This document shows positions 12,801 to 24,822 of a stretch of DNA of 64,000 nucleotides, piece after piece (positions within the stretch are counted from its first letter, which is position 1; each line of letters begins with the position of its first letter). The DNA lies in assembly GCF_042242105.1 (NCBI RefSeq), contig NC_092028.1, forward strand, positions 13,811,338-13,875,337, read 5' to 3'. The translations under genes and the position numbers were made by a program. Under the pieces are notes generated by a model. It made no database searches. It was not told the origin of the DNA and was given only the letters and a program-made list of their open reading frames with translations. The DNA comes from Pempheris klunzingeri. Taxonomy: Eukaryota; Chordata; Actinopteri; Acropomatiformes; Pempheridae.

Positions 12801-13370
12801 CACTGACACTGGTTAAGGTGGACCATTGTATTGTATCACAGTAGTTTTACGAGTACAAGTACGTGAGCGCAGAATTGGACTGGATATCTGATGGTATCTG
12901 TGCATCCTTGGTGGCTTTAGGAAACCACTAATTCATCATCATGTACTTCTCTGTTGTCCATCTGTATACACGTTATATTTCAAACATTCAAAGTGTGTTA
13001 TTGCCAGGATGTGACTAATTATGATTAATGTGTCTGTGTTGCTTTAAAGCCTGTTGACGCAGAAGAGCCTGTACTGTAACTTGTCACATATCAAATATTA
13101 GTATTTAATCAAAATCTATGACCTTGTGCACTGACTGTACTCTCGTCTTCGTTTCTCTCCAACAGGAGTTTCCTTCATCTCGGCGCCGGCCTGAGCGTGG
13201 GCCTGAGCGGTCTGGCAGCCGGGTTCGCCATCGGCATCGTGGGCGACGCCGGCGTGAGAGGCACCGCTCAGCAGCCCCGGCTTTTCGTGGGCATGATCCT
13301 GATCCTGATCTTCGCTGAGGTGCTGGGGCTTTACGGCCTCATCGTGGCCCTCATCCTATCTACAAAATAA
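6814..13370 (+). CDS. atp6v0c: V-type proton ATPase 16 kDa proteolipid subunit c
   Basis: Coding exons are 6814-6883, 10677-10860 and 13166-13370 (TAA at 13368-13370), with GT-AG introns in phases 1 and 2, giving 152 aa (human about 155). The protein forms the rotating c-ring of the V0 sector, which carries protons across lysosome, endosome, Golgi and synaptic-vesicle membranes. It has four hydrophobic helices; [19 protein letters not shown] marks the start of helix 2, and helix 4 contains the essential proton-carrying Glu136 in [11 protein letters not shown], equivalent to human Glu139. The start [11 protein letters not shown] aligns with the family N-terminus and is slightly shorter than mammalian. 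Intron 1 is 3.8 kb. Fish often have two copies (a and b); which one this is cannot be told here. Confidence 0.97.
7539..7561. repeat. Poly(T) tract
   Basis: An uninterrupted run of about 23 T in intron 1 of atp6v0c. It could be the reversed A-tail of a retrotransposed sequence, but no adjoining body is recognised. Confidence 0.9.
8966..9275. mobile_element. hAT-like non-autonomous DNA element (degraded)
   Basis: The left end AGGGGTGTAAGTGTACAC and the right end CTACACCTCTAG are imperfect inverted termini of the kind found on common fish hAT-derived elements. The flanks share TGGAAA (before the left end and after the right end), consistent with an 8-bp target duplication that has diverged. 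It is about 310 bp with no coding capacity, inside intron 1 of atp6v0c. Superfamily is assigned from recalled pattern only. Confidence 0.5.
12530..12680. mobile_element. Old interspersed repeat fragment
   Basis: The stretch GTTCCAGAG ... CAAAAGCACGGTC ... TTGAGCCGAGA resembles 52590-52690 in this window (GTCCCAAAG ... CAAAAGCATGGTC ... TTAAGCCTCGA). Both look like decayed copies of one teleost repeat family. It lies in intron 2 of atp6v0c. Confidence 0.4.
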
Positions 13371-14310
13371 GCGTCTGCATCGAACACCATCTCATTCATT
13401 CCACATCAAAGCAGCAAGAACAAATAGGAGATTTTCACTTACTTCCATTACACCCCCGCGGGTCTGACAGGATGGGATGGCAACGGAAACATGTCGGCGG
13501 TCGACTTGACAGCTGTGTCCTCAGTAGATGTGATCTATCCATATTGTTTAAAGCCATCCAGTTGTGTCAGGTCTTGTGCGTACCGAACGGGCATGAAGAT
13601 GTATTGGTTGTTGTGGGATGATGTGTGGACAGTCTGCTTGATTTGTTGTCTGATCTTAACCTGTACAGTGATCCAGAGTCCCTCCACCCCCTGTAAATGT
13701 AGTAGCCAGTCTGTGCTGTGAGTGTGTTCCCCTCCCTTGATTTTTGTTTTTGTTTGTTTTTATTTTTTTGTTGTTTTTTTTTCGTTGGTGGTTTTGATTG
13801 TCATTCTTTGTTTTGAGACTGCTGAAGAATCGTGCACATTAGCGTTTTATTTTTTCATGTTCTTTTCGGGGACCATTTTTGTATCACAGTGGTGAGGAGC
13901 TCACAAGATTATTATTTTTTTTTTTTTCACTATTTATGGAAAGTTATAAAGATTTTGACTTAATGAAACTGTCTAAATGGAATACTGTTTATTGAATACC
14001 CTATATACATCAAAATATATAAATTATCTGTGTATAGTTAGATTAATTGCACTGTGGGTAATTGTTCAAAGTGCTTGGAATTCCTCTGGATGTAGTGTGA
14101 TAATTAATGGAGGATGTCCACATGGGGTCGAGTGTGTGTGTGTTTGCGTGTGTGAATGACCTGAGTGCATAATGTGTGCAAGTCGATTTATGTTTAATAT
14201 GACATTCTCAAACACTAGTATCGTTTTCCTGTAGTGCTGTCGTCTTGATTTTTTTGTTTGTTTTGTTTAAGGTGAGAGCTCACTGTTCAGCCATGCCTGT
14301 CAGATTTCCA

Positions 14311-14316
14311 AATAAA
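14311..14316 (+). terminator. atp6v0c poly(A) signal
   Basis: AATAAA lies 940 bp after the atp6v0c stop and is followed about 18 bases on by a GT-rich stretch (GTCGTCGTC). This gives a plausible 3'UTR of roughly 0.95 kb. Confidence 0.7.
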
Positions 14317-14339
14317 ACTCAACCTCCTCCAGAACGTCG

Positions 14340-16260
14340 TCGTCAAGCCTTTTGTTTTGTCTGATATTAATGGAATGACTGCACTTAATGGACCAGCAAC
14401 ATTTGTCTGTCTGTGTTGTTGATTGTATTGGTGCATTTAATGTAGAGCAGCTAGGACTTACTATAGATCAGTACAGTCAGTCAATAAATATACAATTTGA
14501 CACCAACATAGTACAGCTGAGGCTGATCGGAATGTGATTAGTTTTACAGGTCTTTGTCCACAAACTAAATATTTTGACAAATTAAAATGTTGATCTCATG
14601 ACGGGTTTTGGATAAGAATTAACGTCATGCTGCAGTCGGCAAAAGATGAAATTAAAAAGACACACTCATATTGTTTTGTTTTGACTTAGTCTTAAAACAC
14701 TTTTCATTCCTACCTGTGTTCTTGGTGGCCTTTGATTCCATTGCCTCTTTAACCTAGATACATAATATAGAACTATATATTATATATGAAGTCCACTTTT
14801 TTGCACATTAATAACATTGATTTTAAAAAATGGAAGTGGGCTAAAGGACCCAAACATAATTCAGTCACTTTAGGTTAATCAAATGCTACAAATGCCTGAT
14901 CTTGAAGGAGCGTGATCAACACACAATCTGAAATGTCTTTGAGGACAGAAACTGTGAATTTTACAGATGTTCTACACCTGAAATAATAAAATCTGTAAAT
15001 TGGTAGAATTGCAACAAAGGCTCAGTGGCTGCTGATTACAATTTTCATACACATTATTATTGAGCTCACACAAAGCAGTGTCGATATTTTGGAGGAACTC
15101 CAGTCTAAGAGAGCAGCACTGACCCATCACAAAGTCTTCTTGTAATATACCAAACAAATTAACAATTAACAAAACTGGAAGCTCTGTAATTGTACATTGT
15201 ACTTTGTTTTGTTTTAAAAATGAGGCAGTGCTGGTTCCATACTGGTTCACACTGCCTGTGACAAGTTTTACATTGAAACATCAGGTCCTCTGAGCAAATA
15301 GCCACTGCTGATGCAAACTAGAAGAATGCATGAATCTAAATGGCATTTAAATCATCAGTGATAATGTCCTGTATGAGGTAGCTTAGTGCTCAGCGTGTAC
15401 ATAATGTTAAATGCACATTAAAGTGCAGCTTAACCAAGTATTTGCTCAAATACTGAAGTTGAGCACAGCTTTGAGGAACTTGTATTTCATGGTTCGTTAA
15501 ACCTTTCTTTATGTCTTATAAGTCAACACAATTCAGAGGCAAATATTTTACTCTGCAGCATATCTTTGGACACCTACTTGATTTCTCTAACTCAGTCTGC
15601 TGAAGTTTTACATTAGCTTTGCATAAAAGTTTGAACACATTTTTGCACAAAATGAAGATTATGGCTTTTGTCATCACATCACTCAACACTGAAACCACTG
15701 GTCATGTGGGGACCAGTGTGAACAGGTCAAACAAAAACCTGCTTCTGCTTTTAGACAGAGATGAAAAACAGTAAAGTACTCGTACACAATGGCCTTTGTC
15801 AGTTCATTTTCACATTTGTGGCTCATTATCATTGATGCGTTAACAGAAAAACTTCATTAAAGGCAGAACTATTGTCATTTTTTCCATATATGTGTATATA
15901 TATATACACACACACACACACACAATGTGCACTGTTGTTGGATAGTTTAATTCATAAATGTATCGTATTTTACAAACTGCATATCTGTTTTTTATATAAA
16001 ATCCTAATCTGAAAATTAACTATGGCTTGCTTGTATTAGAGTATTTCTTATAATCTGTGGTATTTCTACTTGAGTAAATGATCTGATTCCAATCTACTGA
16101 ATGTTTTATATAATCAAACAACACTCTGAAAGAGGGTAATCCTCATAATAAGTACTTTTGATTTATTATTCTGATTTTAAATTCAATGCAGAACTTATTA
16201 TACTGATATTAGAGTTATTTTGTGATGTTGCACTCGTACTTTCACACACGTTAAACATCT
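14340..16260. other. Intergenic spacer, atp6v0c to spsb3
   Basis: AT-rich sequence with no recognised exon. It contains a mixed TA/CA microsatellite at about 15888-15924. Confidence 0.6.
15888..15924. repeat. (TA)n(CA)n microsatellite
   Basis: TATATATA runs into CACACA, a simple dinucleotide tract in intergenic DNA. Confidence 0.9.
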
Positions 16261-16700
16261 TAAATAGTCGCTGGTGAATAAATAAAGCCCCGGTAGCTCC
16301 TGACAGGAGTGTTTCTGTGCACTGAAAACTTCCTGTGATGCAGACTGAGCCGCTGGGAGCTCCAGCAGAGTCCGTCCGTCCGTCCGTCCGTCTGTCTGTT
16401 ATTGTTTACGGCCAGACTAATGTAAAGTAGGTCATGGAGAGAGCGATGCTAGCTAACCACTCATCCAGATATCGCGTATCAACTAACTAGCAATAGGTGT
16501 CTTCCAGGAACAGCGTCTCTGCGGTGTTGTCGGTGGGTTTTTTCTCCGTGAATGCAGGCAGGTGACATTAACGCTGCTGTTTTGTCAGGCTAACCGAGGC
16601 TAACTATGTAGCTTATGCTAGCTCTGAATCTGCATCACTAGCAAAGTTATTATTCCGCCTCCGGTCTCCCGTTTATTATCTACGTTACTTGGCTAATAAA
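16260..16700 (+). promoter_or_regulatory. Probable spsb3 promoter and non-coding first exon
   Basis: Base composition changes to a more CpG-containing stretch, with a (TCCG)n/(TCTG)n tract at 16371-16399. A possible splice donor CAG|GTGACA lies at 16561/16562. An acceptor (TCCTCCAG) precedes the coding exon near 17350, which is consistent with an untranslated first exon here. No transcript evidence is available. Confidence 0.35.
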
Positions 16701-17437
16701 CCGAGAATGCGCGCAGTTAGCGACATCTTCCTGTGTGTTAATCTTTGTAAACACGTATAACCAACAGCCTGACTTGAATTGTGATGCCTCTGACCTTGTT
16801 ATAGTATGCTAACATCTTAATTCAACGGGCTGATTACTATGTCGCTAGCGTTAGCTGCTCCTGCTAGCTAGGCTAGGTGGCTAACTAAAGCTAGTTAGGA
16901 AAACAATGTCGCATCGCAAAGGTAATAAATAGTTTATTGATGGTGACAGTGATCTGCACACGGGGACCAGACTACCTACTGTTAGTTAGCGTTAACTTAA
17001 TTAGTCAGGATGATGTGTTTTTAGCGGTTATCTCACATAGAGGCGATGTTTTAGTGGGATGTTGTGGCTAATGTTGCTGCACTGAGGGCTCAGTAGCATT
17101 ATTTGCTGAAATAATATGATCAAACTGAAATTTGCAAGTTCAAATAGTAGTAAGGCATGTTTCCAGAAGGGTGTGTCAAATGTTCAGGTGAAAGAAGACA
17201 CCAGGATAATATGAATAAATCACTAAATTATGTCACGCAAGGAAATAGAAGTGTGAGTTTAAACTGAAGCATGTGAAGCACAAAGCTACAAGCTGCAGTG
17301 TTAAAAGGTGTCCACTCTCAGGATGGTCATGCTGTCATTTTGTCCTCCAGCAGGCGAACTGATGCTGTTTTACAAGCGTCTGTGCTGAACCTGAACTGAC
17401 TGGCAGGCTCTTCTACTGGTGAGACTCTGTTGCTGCC

Positions 17438-20400
17438 ATGTCCAGGCGAAGCAGGAACAGTCGTGCATGGCGATATGTTTGGGGAGGGATCCGGCGGGAT
17501 GCTGATGCCCGAGCGCTTGTGCTGGCCTCTGAAAGTGAAGATTGGAGCTATGACCGCCTAGAGGTAAACTACAAGAGCAGCTGTGTCCCCCTTGGACTTG
17601 AATGTCTGGACAGATATGAGGTGTCAGTTGACATGTTAGGTTTTTCTTTGTGTCATATGATGCCGCTTGTTTACACTCCAGGCAGGAGATGGGACATGTT
17701 ACCATAAGAACATAGAACATTCATCCCAGCTATCTGTGTCTTACTTAAAGCCTCCAATTTGCTTTTGGCCATTTGTTTGCTGATGATTATGTCTGACGCT
17801 CGAAGCTAAAGTTCCAGCTGTACGCTTTGTTTGTACAACTAATATTATTCCACAGAGTATGCCTCACAAGAACGGGAAACAATCATAATTCTTGGATCAC
17901 GGTTTTAAGCCAATGCAGCAATGACAAACACCATTTTTAAAAACCTGTTGTGTAAACAACAGACATCACAAAACCGGTTTAAGTGACGTTGCTATACCAA
18001 CTGCTGGCTGGCTTACGTCACCTCTGCGTTCCAATTGGTATTGAAAAAAAGCCCTTAAAGGTATGTAGTTCTTAGGGAGCTCCCCAGGGGACCATTCCTC
18101 TTAGGAACTGTTTTGTCAGTACACGCCTGTTATATCTTTACTATCTCATCATAGAGATGTGTGCTATCCAGAGCAGTGCTTAGTTGCAATCTTAACATCA
18201 AACCATTGCAGCTTTGTTACATAAGCAAAGCTGTTGACGTAGGCGTGGCCGATCTGGTCAAACGATAATATCATGAGCTATTTAATCGCAATCATGATCC
18301 GCCATCTAACGTACACATTTTTTTCCTCAAATGTCCCGTACATTATAGCCCGACTTGAAACACAATATTGCATTGACGATACTGCACAGGTTTCAAAATT
18401 GGGGTTTAAAGCCTGACTTTGATTTCAAGTTGAAAACAGAAGCCAGAAGATAACATAATCATAGAATAAAATTTTTCAGGCACCCACAACTCCAATAGAA
18501 AAAGTAGCAAAATGTCAACATGAAGTAATACTTAGAAAAACATGGGCAACACAAAACTGCACCTCTCAAATTCTAAAGATTCTCATGCTGGCAAAAAAGA
18601 AGTAACACAAAATAAATAGGTATTCACATTTCTGAGTTCACAGTTCTATTTTAAAGTTCAGGTTATTTGTAGTGGGGTTGTATGAGGTACTTATTCATAG
18701 TTACTTATCCATAGTTAATGCATTACCTACAGTAGATTGAGGTCAGGTTAGGCGCTGTGAACAGGCAGCAGAAAAATTTATTTTAGCCATCAAAAAAAGG
18801 CCCATCTAAAAAAACTCAATCAGATTAAGTGTACACTACACTTTATTTAGAATATTTTCACCACTTTACTTTGCCGTTAGACAGCCTTTTCCAATGTTCT
18901 CTCTTAGTTTGCTTCAGAGCCACCAGATTCCATTCACAAAAACACTAATTTTACTTCGCACAACACAGGAGTTCACTGTGCTACCAATGCCTCGATCAAT
19001 GAACACATTGGTTCAAATTAAAGTAACCAAAGGCACACAAGAACACAAGCAAACTAACCAATGGAGGCAGCGGTAGACTACACAGTAAAAGATTTTCATT
19101 AAACAATAAAAACCTTCATCTCTATAATTGGCCTGAAAAGTAATGATCCGATCGCCCCTCCCAATGGTGAGATTTGAATATGTTCTTTCTTTCCACATTG
19201 TTGCGCCCCAGTTCAGTGATTCCGACTCTGAGGTGGACTTTTCAGCAGTGATGGTGCCCCCAGTCCCCAGTGCTGTGCCTGTCACTGGAGAGTCCTACTG
19301 TGGCTGCGATTCCCAGGTGGAGACCAACTACAACCCTCGTCTGCGAGGTTTTCACCAAGTTAAAGACTGCCACTGTGGAGAGGACGACCAAGGTACAAGA
19401 CTGCTGCCTCACTTAATCATAATATTGATTAATAATCATAATATTGATGTAGCCATGTTATCTTTTATTGAGCTGTGTGGTTTAAGTGCAGATTTTATGA
19501 ATAATGTTTATTTAATGGGTTCCTTCTACAATCCATGGTAGCCAGTTTCTATTCACCAAGAAACGTGCACAACAAGGTTTGAAGTTATATTGTTGAGGTG
19601 GGTTACTCATGGATAGGCCGGCACAAATACCAGCCACGGTCAAACTTCCCCTACTAATATCTGGCTCCTACAGTTTGTGTGCGTATTGATAACAATATGT
19701 AATTTCTTGTATCAGCAGCCGATAAATCGATGACTTCTGATGTTTCAGAGTTTGACTGGGTCTGGGATGTCAACAGCCGATCGACAGCAACATTACTGAG
19801 CTGCGACAATCGCAAAGTGAACTTCCACTCTGAATACAGCTGTGGTACAGCAGCAATCCGTGGCTCCAAGGAGCTGGCTGAAGGGCAGCACTTCTGGGAG
19901 ATCAAGATGACGTCCCCAGTGTATGGAACAGACATGGTAAACCTCTACTCCTTACCTCCTAACATTAACCTGCTCTTATCGTGAAAACTCAATTTCCTAT
20001 AGAAATCCAAAGGTAGCGCAGACGTGTTGTATAAGACAAAAGCTTAGTTCATGCTGAGAAACTTGTGTGGAAGTTTATTTGTCTCTAAATTGCTCTGCAT
20101 TTCTGTACAGATGGTCGGCATTGGCACTTCTGATGTCAATCTAGACAAATACAGACACACATTCTGCAGCCTGCTGGGAAAAGATACAGACAGCTGGGGT
20201 CTTTCTTACACTGGTAAGATTAACTCGACATAGTTTGACTCAGCAGTTGCTGCTCACAGTGGTCATTGTATGAGTAAGACATTGTTTGTCTTCTGTTTGT
20301 CAGGCTTGTTGCATCATAAAGGAGACAAGATGAACTTCTCCTCCCGGTTTGGACAGGGGTCCATCATCGGAGTCCATCTGGACACGTGGCACGGCACACT

Positions 20401-21590
20401 CACTTTCTTCAAGAATCGCAAGTGTATAGGTTAGTCCTGGCAAGCAGAGCCCACTAATGACCACAGCCCTCGTAGTTTGATTCCTAATTTGATGCTTTGT
20501 GGGGATGCACTGGGCAAACTTTATCTCTTCTGATACTGTGTACCAATTTCACAAGAACATTACACACAATAGACCCACAGATTTTTGAAGCTGATACTAA
20601 TATTGCTTGATACTGCTGCCTTAGATCTTTTTTTATTGTTACTAAGATGCATAGTAAACAGACGTTTTATAGTTTAGACAATCACCTTGTCAGTGCTCTC
20701 TGATGGCCAATAAATGTAATGGAGACTCTGTTTCTGAATAATCACAAACCTAGTTTGACATTTCTATACTGCCATTTCTTGTCACTTATACACCGATATA
20801 TCTCAAATAAGCTAATATTGACGAATAATATTGGACTGGTTAATTTTTTCGGTCTAAATCTACTGTATACAAGGGTTAGCCAAGAATGCTGAGTGGGCGA
20901 ACAGCTGTGATTCTCAGCAAAAACAAAATTTTGTGACATTCACTTTATTACACTTCTTTAAATGGACACACCTTGACAATTGCATCTGCAGCATCTCTAT
21001 GATATATTTCATGCTTATTTCAATATATATTTGTCATAAAACTAAAATGGAGAACTTTAACCATTCGGAGATATGTATGAAGCAAACCTGTGAACACATC
21101 TGTTCACTGGAGACTTAAATCTGTATGGCCCACAGTGTGGTATCGTTAGAACATATTACACATGAACATAAAATGTTTTGTCACCATTCTCAATCCAGGT
21201 GTTGCTGCCACAGAGCTTCAAAATAAGAGGTTTTACCCGATGGCGTGCTCCACAGCAGCGAAGAGCAGCATGAAGGTGATCAGATCCTGCTCTGCGCCCA
21301 CCTCCCTGCTGTACCTATGCTGTGCTCGCCTTCGCCAGCTGCTGCCTGACTGTATAGACACCCTGGACGTGCTGCCACTGCCACCAGGCCTTCGTCAGCT
21401 GCTCCACAACAAACTGGGTTGGGTGCTCAGTCTCAATAGTGGAACCACAGAGGAAACCCCAGATGGGCCCGAGCACCAGTCGCGCTCGCCTGTGCCCCCG
21501 CTGGCCGGACCGTCGTCCTCTGAGAGTGACTCGGAGGGTTGTACGTCCGACCCTGAAGCCTGTCAGAGGAAGAGATGCCGGTGGACATGA
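17438..21590 (+). CDS. spsb3: SPRY domain-containing SOCS box protein 3
   Basis: Six coding exons: 17438-17563, 19212-19392, 19749-19936, 20111-20213, 20304-20429 and 21199-21590. All introns are GT-AG and phases match throughout; 1,116 nt give 371 aa (human about 355). The N-terminus [11 protein letters not shown] with RRDADARA matches SPSB3. Residues about 103-270 form the SPRY/B30.2 domain ([24 protein letters not shown]-like, [34 protein letters not shown]). Residues about 277-312 are the SOCS box, which recruits Elongin B/C and Cullin-5. The C-terminal tail ends in QRKRCRWT. As a CRL5 substrate receptor, SPSB3 directs ubiquitination; in mammals it has been reported to target nuclear cGAS. 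Followed by mrps34 on the same strand. Confidence 0.97.
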
Positions 21591-21652
21591 CTGGACAGCT
21601 GGAATCCTCCCTCCTCTTAAACACTGGCCGACGTTACTGTCCTATGGCATCT

Positions 21653-21662
21653 AATAAATAAA
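21653..21662 (+). terminator. spsb3 poly(A) signal
   Basis: Overlapping AATAAATAAA lies 63 bp after the spsb3 stop. A second AATAAA at 23832-23837 could serve a longer 3'UTR of about 2.2 kb. Confidence 0.55.
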
Positions 21663-24420
21663 GACACTGCTCCTACCTGCCTCAAGCATTCCTCAGCCTC
21701 ACTGTTTCCCAGTATTGAAGAAAATATCCAGGATCGGAGTGGTTGGTTGGAGGAAAACTGCGATGGCGGTGTGTCTGCCTGCACGTTTTTACTGTGATCT
21801 TCTCTCATGCCATTCAGATGTCTTACATGTCTCCAAACCAGCTTCAGTAGTCAGTGAGAAGATGTGGTCTTATTTTGTCAGCTAGCATCACCTGTTGCCA
21901 TGCGTGTATGGAAATTGGTAAAATGGTACAGGAATGGACCGTACAGTGCAACACTGTCAAGTATGGCCAAATTTTGGTGGTCATTGCGGTATATTCGCAA
22001 AAAGGGGTTTTTTCTGGGTTTTCATCTTGTATGCAAGTAATGTATATTATTCTCAATCTAAATGCTTTCAATGCATTATCAAAGTAATCTGCAATTTTCT
22101 GTCAGGTTGCCAAAGTGAGAATCGGTGCGACGGAAAGTGAGATGCCACAGCATTCTTTATTTCTAAGTTACCCACTGGTTACAGCTCTGAAGCAAAAACC
22201 TCAACGGTCAGAAATGTTTTGAAAGATCAAGAACTTTGAATGTACTTTGCAGCTTTTATTCCTCCAAAAAATGAAAATATTCTTGTTTGTCTTTCGTGGA
22301 ACAGCCATCATCTCCAAACACTCATACACTTGCGAATCCTCATCAGATAATTCTTGTTTCTTGAGAGAAAAAAAGGTTACAAGACAGATATTTGTTATGT
22401 TTACAGCAGCATCCACCTGTCACCAGCTTTTGAACGTCTCCTTATTGGACTTGTTTGTAAAAACTGTGGATTTTCTCCTTTCCAAAAGATGTAAGCAGTA
22501 TACATTGTTATTTAGTGTAGCTCTTTTAAATCAACTATGTCACTCAGAAGAGACTGCCACACATTTTTAGTAAGTTTTCATCATTGTTACACTTTATTGT
22601 TTTTTAGAACTTTTTAAAAAGTTACTTTCCTCCATTGACAAAATATGAGATTTTGGGTAGTTTTATTGTTAAACTTCTTTGTACTTATCTGTTTATGGCC
22701 CAAAGTTCTTTTGGTTTCTCCAGCTCCTCCTGACTTTAATTCATTATGGTCGTACTCCACTCGAGGTCCTTTTAGAATAAAACACTCAGCCCCTGTTGAC
22801 CCAGAAGGTGACTGTAAAAAGTTCAGCCTGAATGGCTTCCAACAGTGAAAATTAGTTTGATCCTCCTTCATTGTAGTCCACCTCTCGGCCCTCTGTGTGC
22901 ATCCTTAGTGTGTTTCTAATAATATAATATATATATATATATAATATATTCTAAAAATATGGCTACATGTTGTTCTACTGTGGTGACAGTCACCGATCTG
23001 GATGACGTTGTGGATTTAGCCGTATTTTGTCCTAATTGCATCTTTTAGGTCATATTGAGCACATGGAAGGACAGTGTAGAGGTGGATTATGCTGCGGGGG
23101 GGTTGTAATATTTGAGTGAATGTTTTGAAACTAATTTTCCTGCAGGAAAACAAACATTTTGTCGCCACCTTTCAAGGCTACGGGGTCCGATCAGTGTTGA
23201 GATCTAAGCATTAATTGATCATGAGTGACCGAGGAGGGGAAAGTTACCCCTCGTCAGATATGTAAATAATTCTTATTTTTAGATTTATTTGGAGAATCAC
23301 AACGTAACAACATAAGTATTAAAATAGTGTTTGATTCAGGTGTTGAAGCTACACAGTCTGCCAACTGCTGCCTCAGTCACCAGTCTTTGATCATTTTCAC
23401 TCCTCAAGGTTTTGGTTTAAGTAGACACACACAAAGATTTATGGTACTATGCAATACAAGCATCTTGTGTGAGGGTTTTCAGAAGGGATGAGTGGTGAAG
23501 GAACCAGAGGACCACGCTCATTAGTCTTGAGTAGTGTGACATGACGCACTTCATTCTGTCCTGTTGTGTAATGAGATTTATGAGATTTGTCCCTATAGAT
23601 CTAGTAATGTAACCACCAAGAGGTTAGTTTCAGTCCAACAAATGTAATTTTTGTCTTATTTCACAGTATTTGTCCTCACATTGATGCATCCAAGCACTTT
23701 TTCTTACTGATATTCTGTAAATAGGAAAATTCTAAGTGTTTCTTCTGTACCACGTCATATTAATAATACTGTATGTGAAGGCCTTTACTCACCTTTTTCT
23801 GTAAAACTTGTCAGCATGATTTTCAGCTGAAAATAAAATGAATGCTAAATATGCATGTGTTTGTTTATAACCAGGGACATTTCTTTTTCAAGATGTCAAA
23901 TTCTTGATCAACCAAAATAGATTAAAAATATATGTATTTTAATCATAATCATAGCATTATGGAGAACAATTCATTGAATTTACAGATAATTTGATTAATA
24001 TATATAACAGTTTACTGATTAATGAAACATGAAAAAAAATCCAATTAAAATAGGACTTTTTGGGATGGGTTTTGTGTTTTTATTTGTTTATTAACATTTT
24101 ATCTCATTTTAGTCTTTGAATTTAATTCATTTACATGAATGTTTCTATTTGTGTTTTACATTTTTACTTGATAACTACTATAACTATATTTATGATTAGT
24201 ACATATACACCACCATAATCCAACACATTTTAAAAAGTTATTTTGGAGATTACACAAACACAATAGCACACTCCTTTGGTCTAAGGAATGTTAAAAAAGA
24301 TGTAGAGCATTTTCATAGGTTGATAAATATCTTATTAAACATCCAAGAAAAATATGAATGTGCTACCTGAGGTCTTTTACTTTATCTAACTCAGGCGGAA
24401 CGAAAGTGACATGACATGTT
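21663..24420. other. Possible long spsb3 3'UTR and spacer
   Basis: No coding exon was recognised. In particular no EME2-like nuclease exon was seen, although EME2 occupies this slot in human. A TA-rich tract lies at 22921-22950. The distal AATAAA at 23832-23837 may end an extended spsb3 3'UTR. Confidence 0.5.
22921..22950. repeat. (TA)n tract
   Basis: An imperfect run of alternating TA downstream of spsb3. Confidence 0.85.
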
Positions 24421-24453
24421 CAGAGGGAACTATTTGCGGTCGGACCGAATTAG

Positions 24454-24460
24454 CGGAAGT
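24454..24460 (+). promoter_or_regulatory. ETS/GABP-type site in mrps34 promoter
   Basis: CGGAAGT lies upstream of the likely 5'UTR exon. GABP/ETS (CGGAAGTG) sites are typical of mitochondrial ribosomal protein and other housekeeping promoters. The adjoining leader ends at a donor GTTG|GTGAGG (24514/24515) and resumes after CTCTTGCAG at 24760, giving a short 5'UTR intron. Assigned by motif only. Confidence 0.45.
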
Positions 24461-24693
24461 GTCTGTGCCTTGCGTGCGGAGGTCAAGAGAAGTTGGTGGC
24501 GCTCATCAACGTTGGTGAGGTAATTTAAGACAGATATGGGCAGAGTGTAAACAGTATCGATAGTTCAGCAATAGTTGGTTGAAGTTTATCAGTCGGTGTC
24601 AGCTGATGAAGCGATTTTATAAAATGTTTTTAGCATTTAACGCTCGGGTTAGCCTCGTTACAACATGTTTATGATCCACTGACAATCTGCCGA

Positions 24694-24744
24694 CAGGTGC
24701 ACATGAAGTTATTTCTGCTCTAAGTTCAGGTGCACATGAAGTTA
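24694..24744 (+). repeat. 18-bp direct repeat near mrps34 5'UTR acceptor
   Basis: CAGGTGCACATGAAGTTA occurs at 24694-24711 and again at 24727-24744, just before the inferred 5'UTR acceptor at 24758-24759. Confidence 0.9.
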
Positions 24745-24822
24745 ATTGATCTCTTGCAGGATAAACACTGATCAGTGTCTATCAGCGCGGCTTGTGGACG
24801 AGCTGCCGGACATCAGACAGTC

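Noticed and set aside
24775-24822. In-frame extension of mrps34 upstream to a GTG
   Set aside because: It starts with a non-ATG codon just after an inferred 5'UTR acceptor, and the homologous start is the ATG at 24823.
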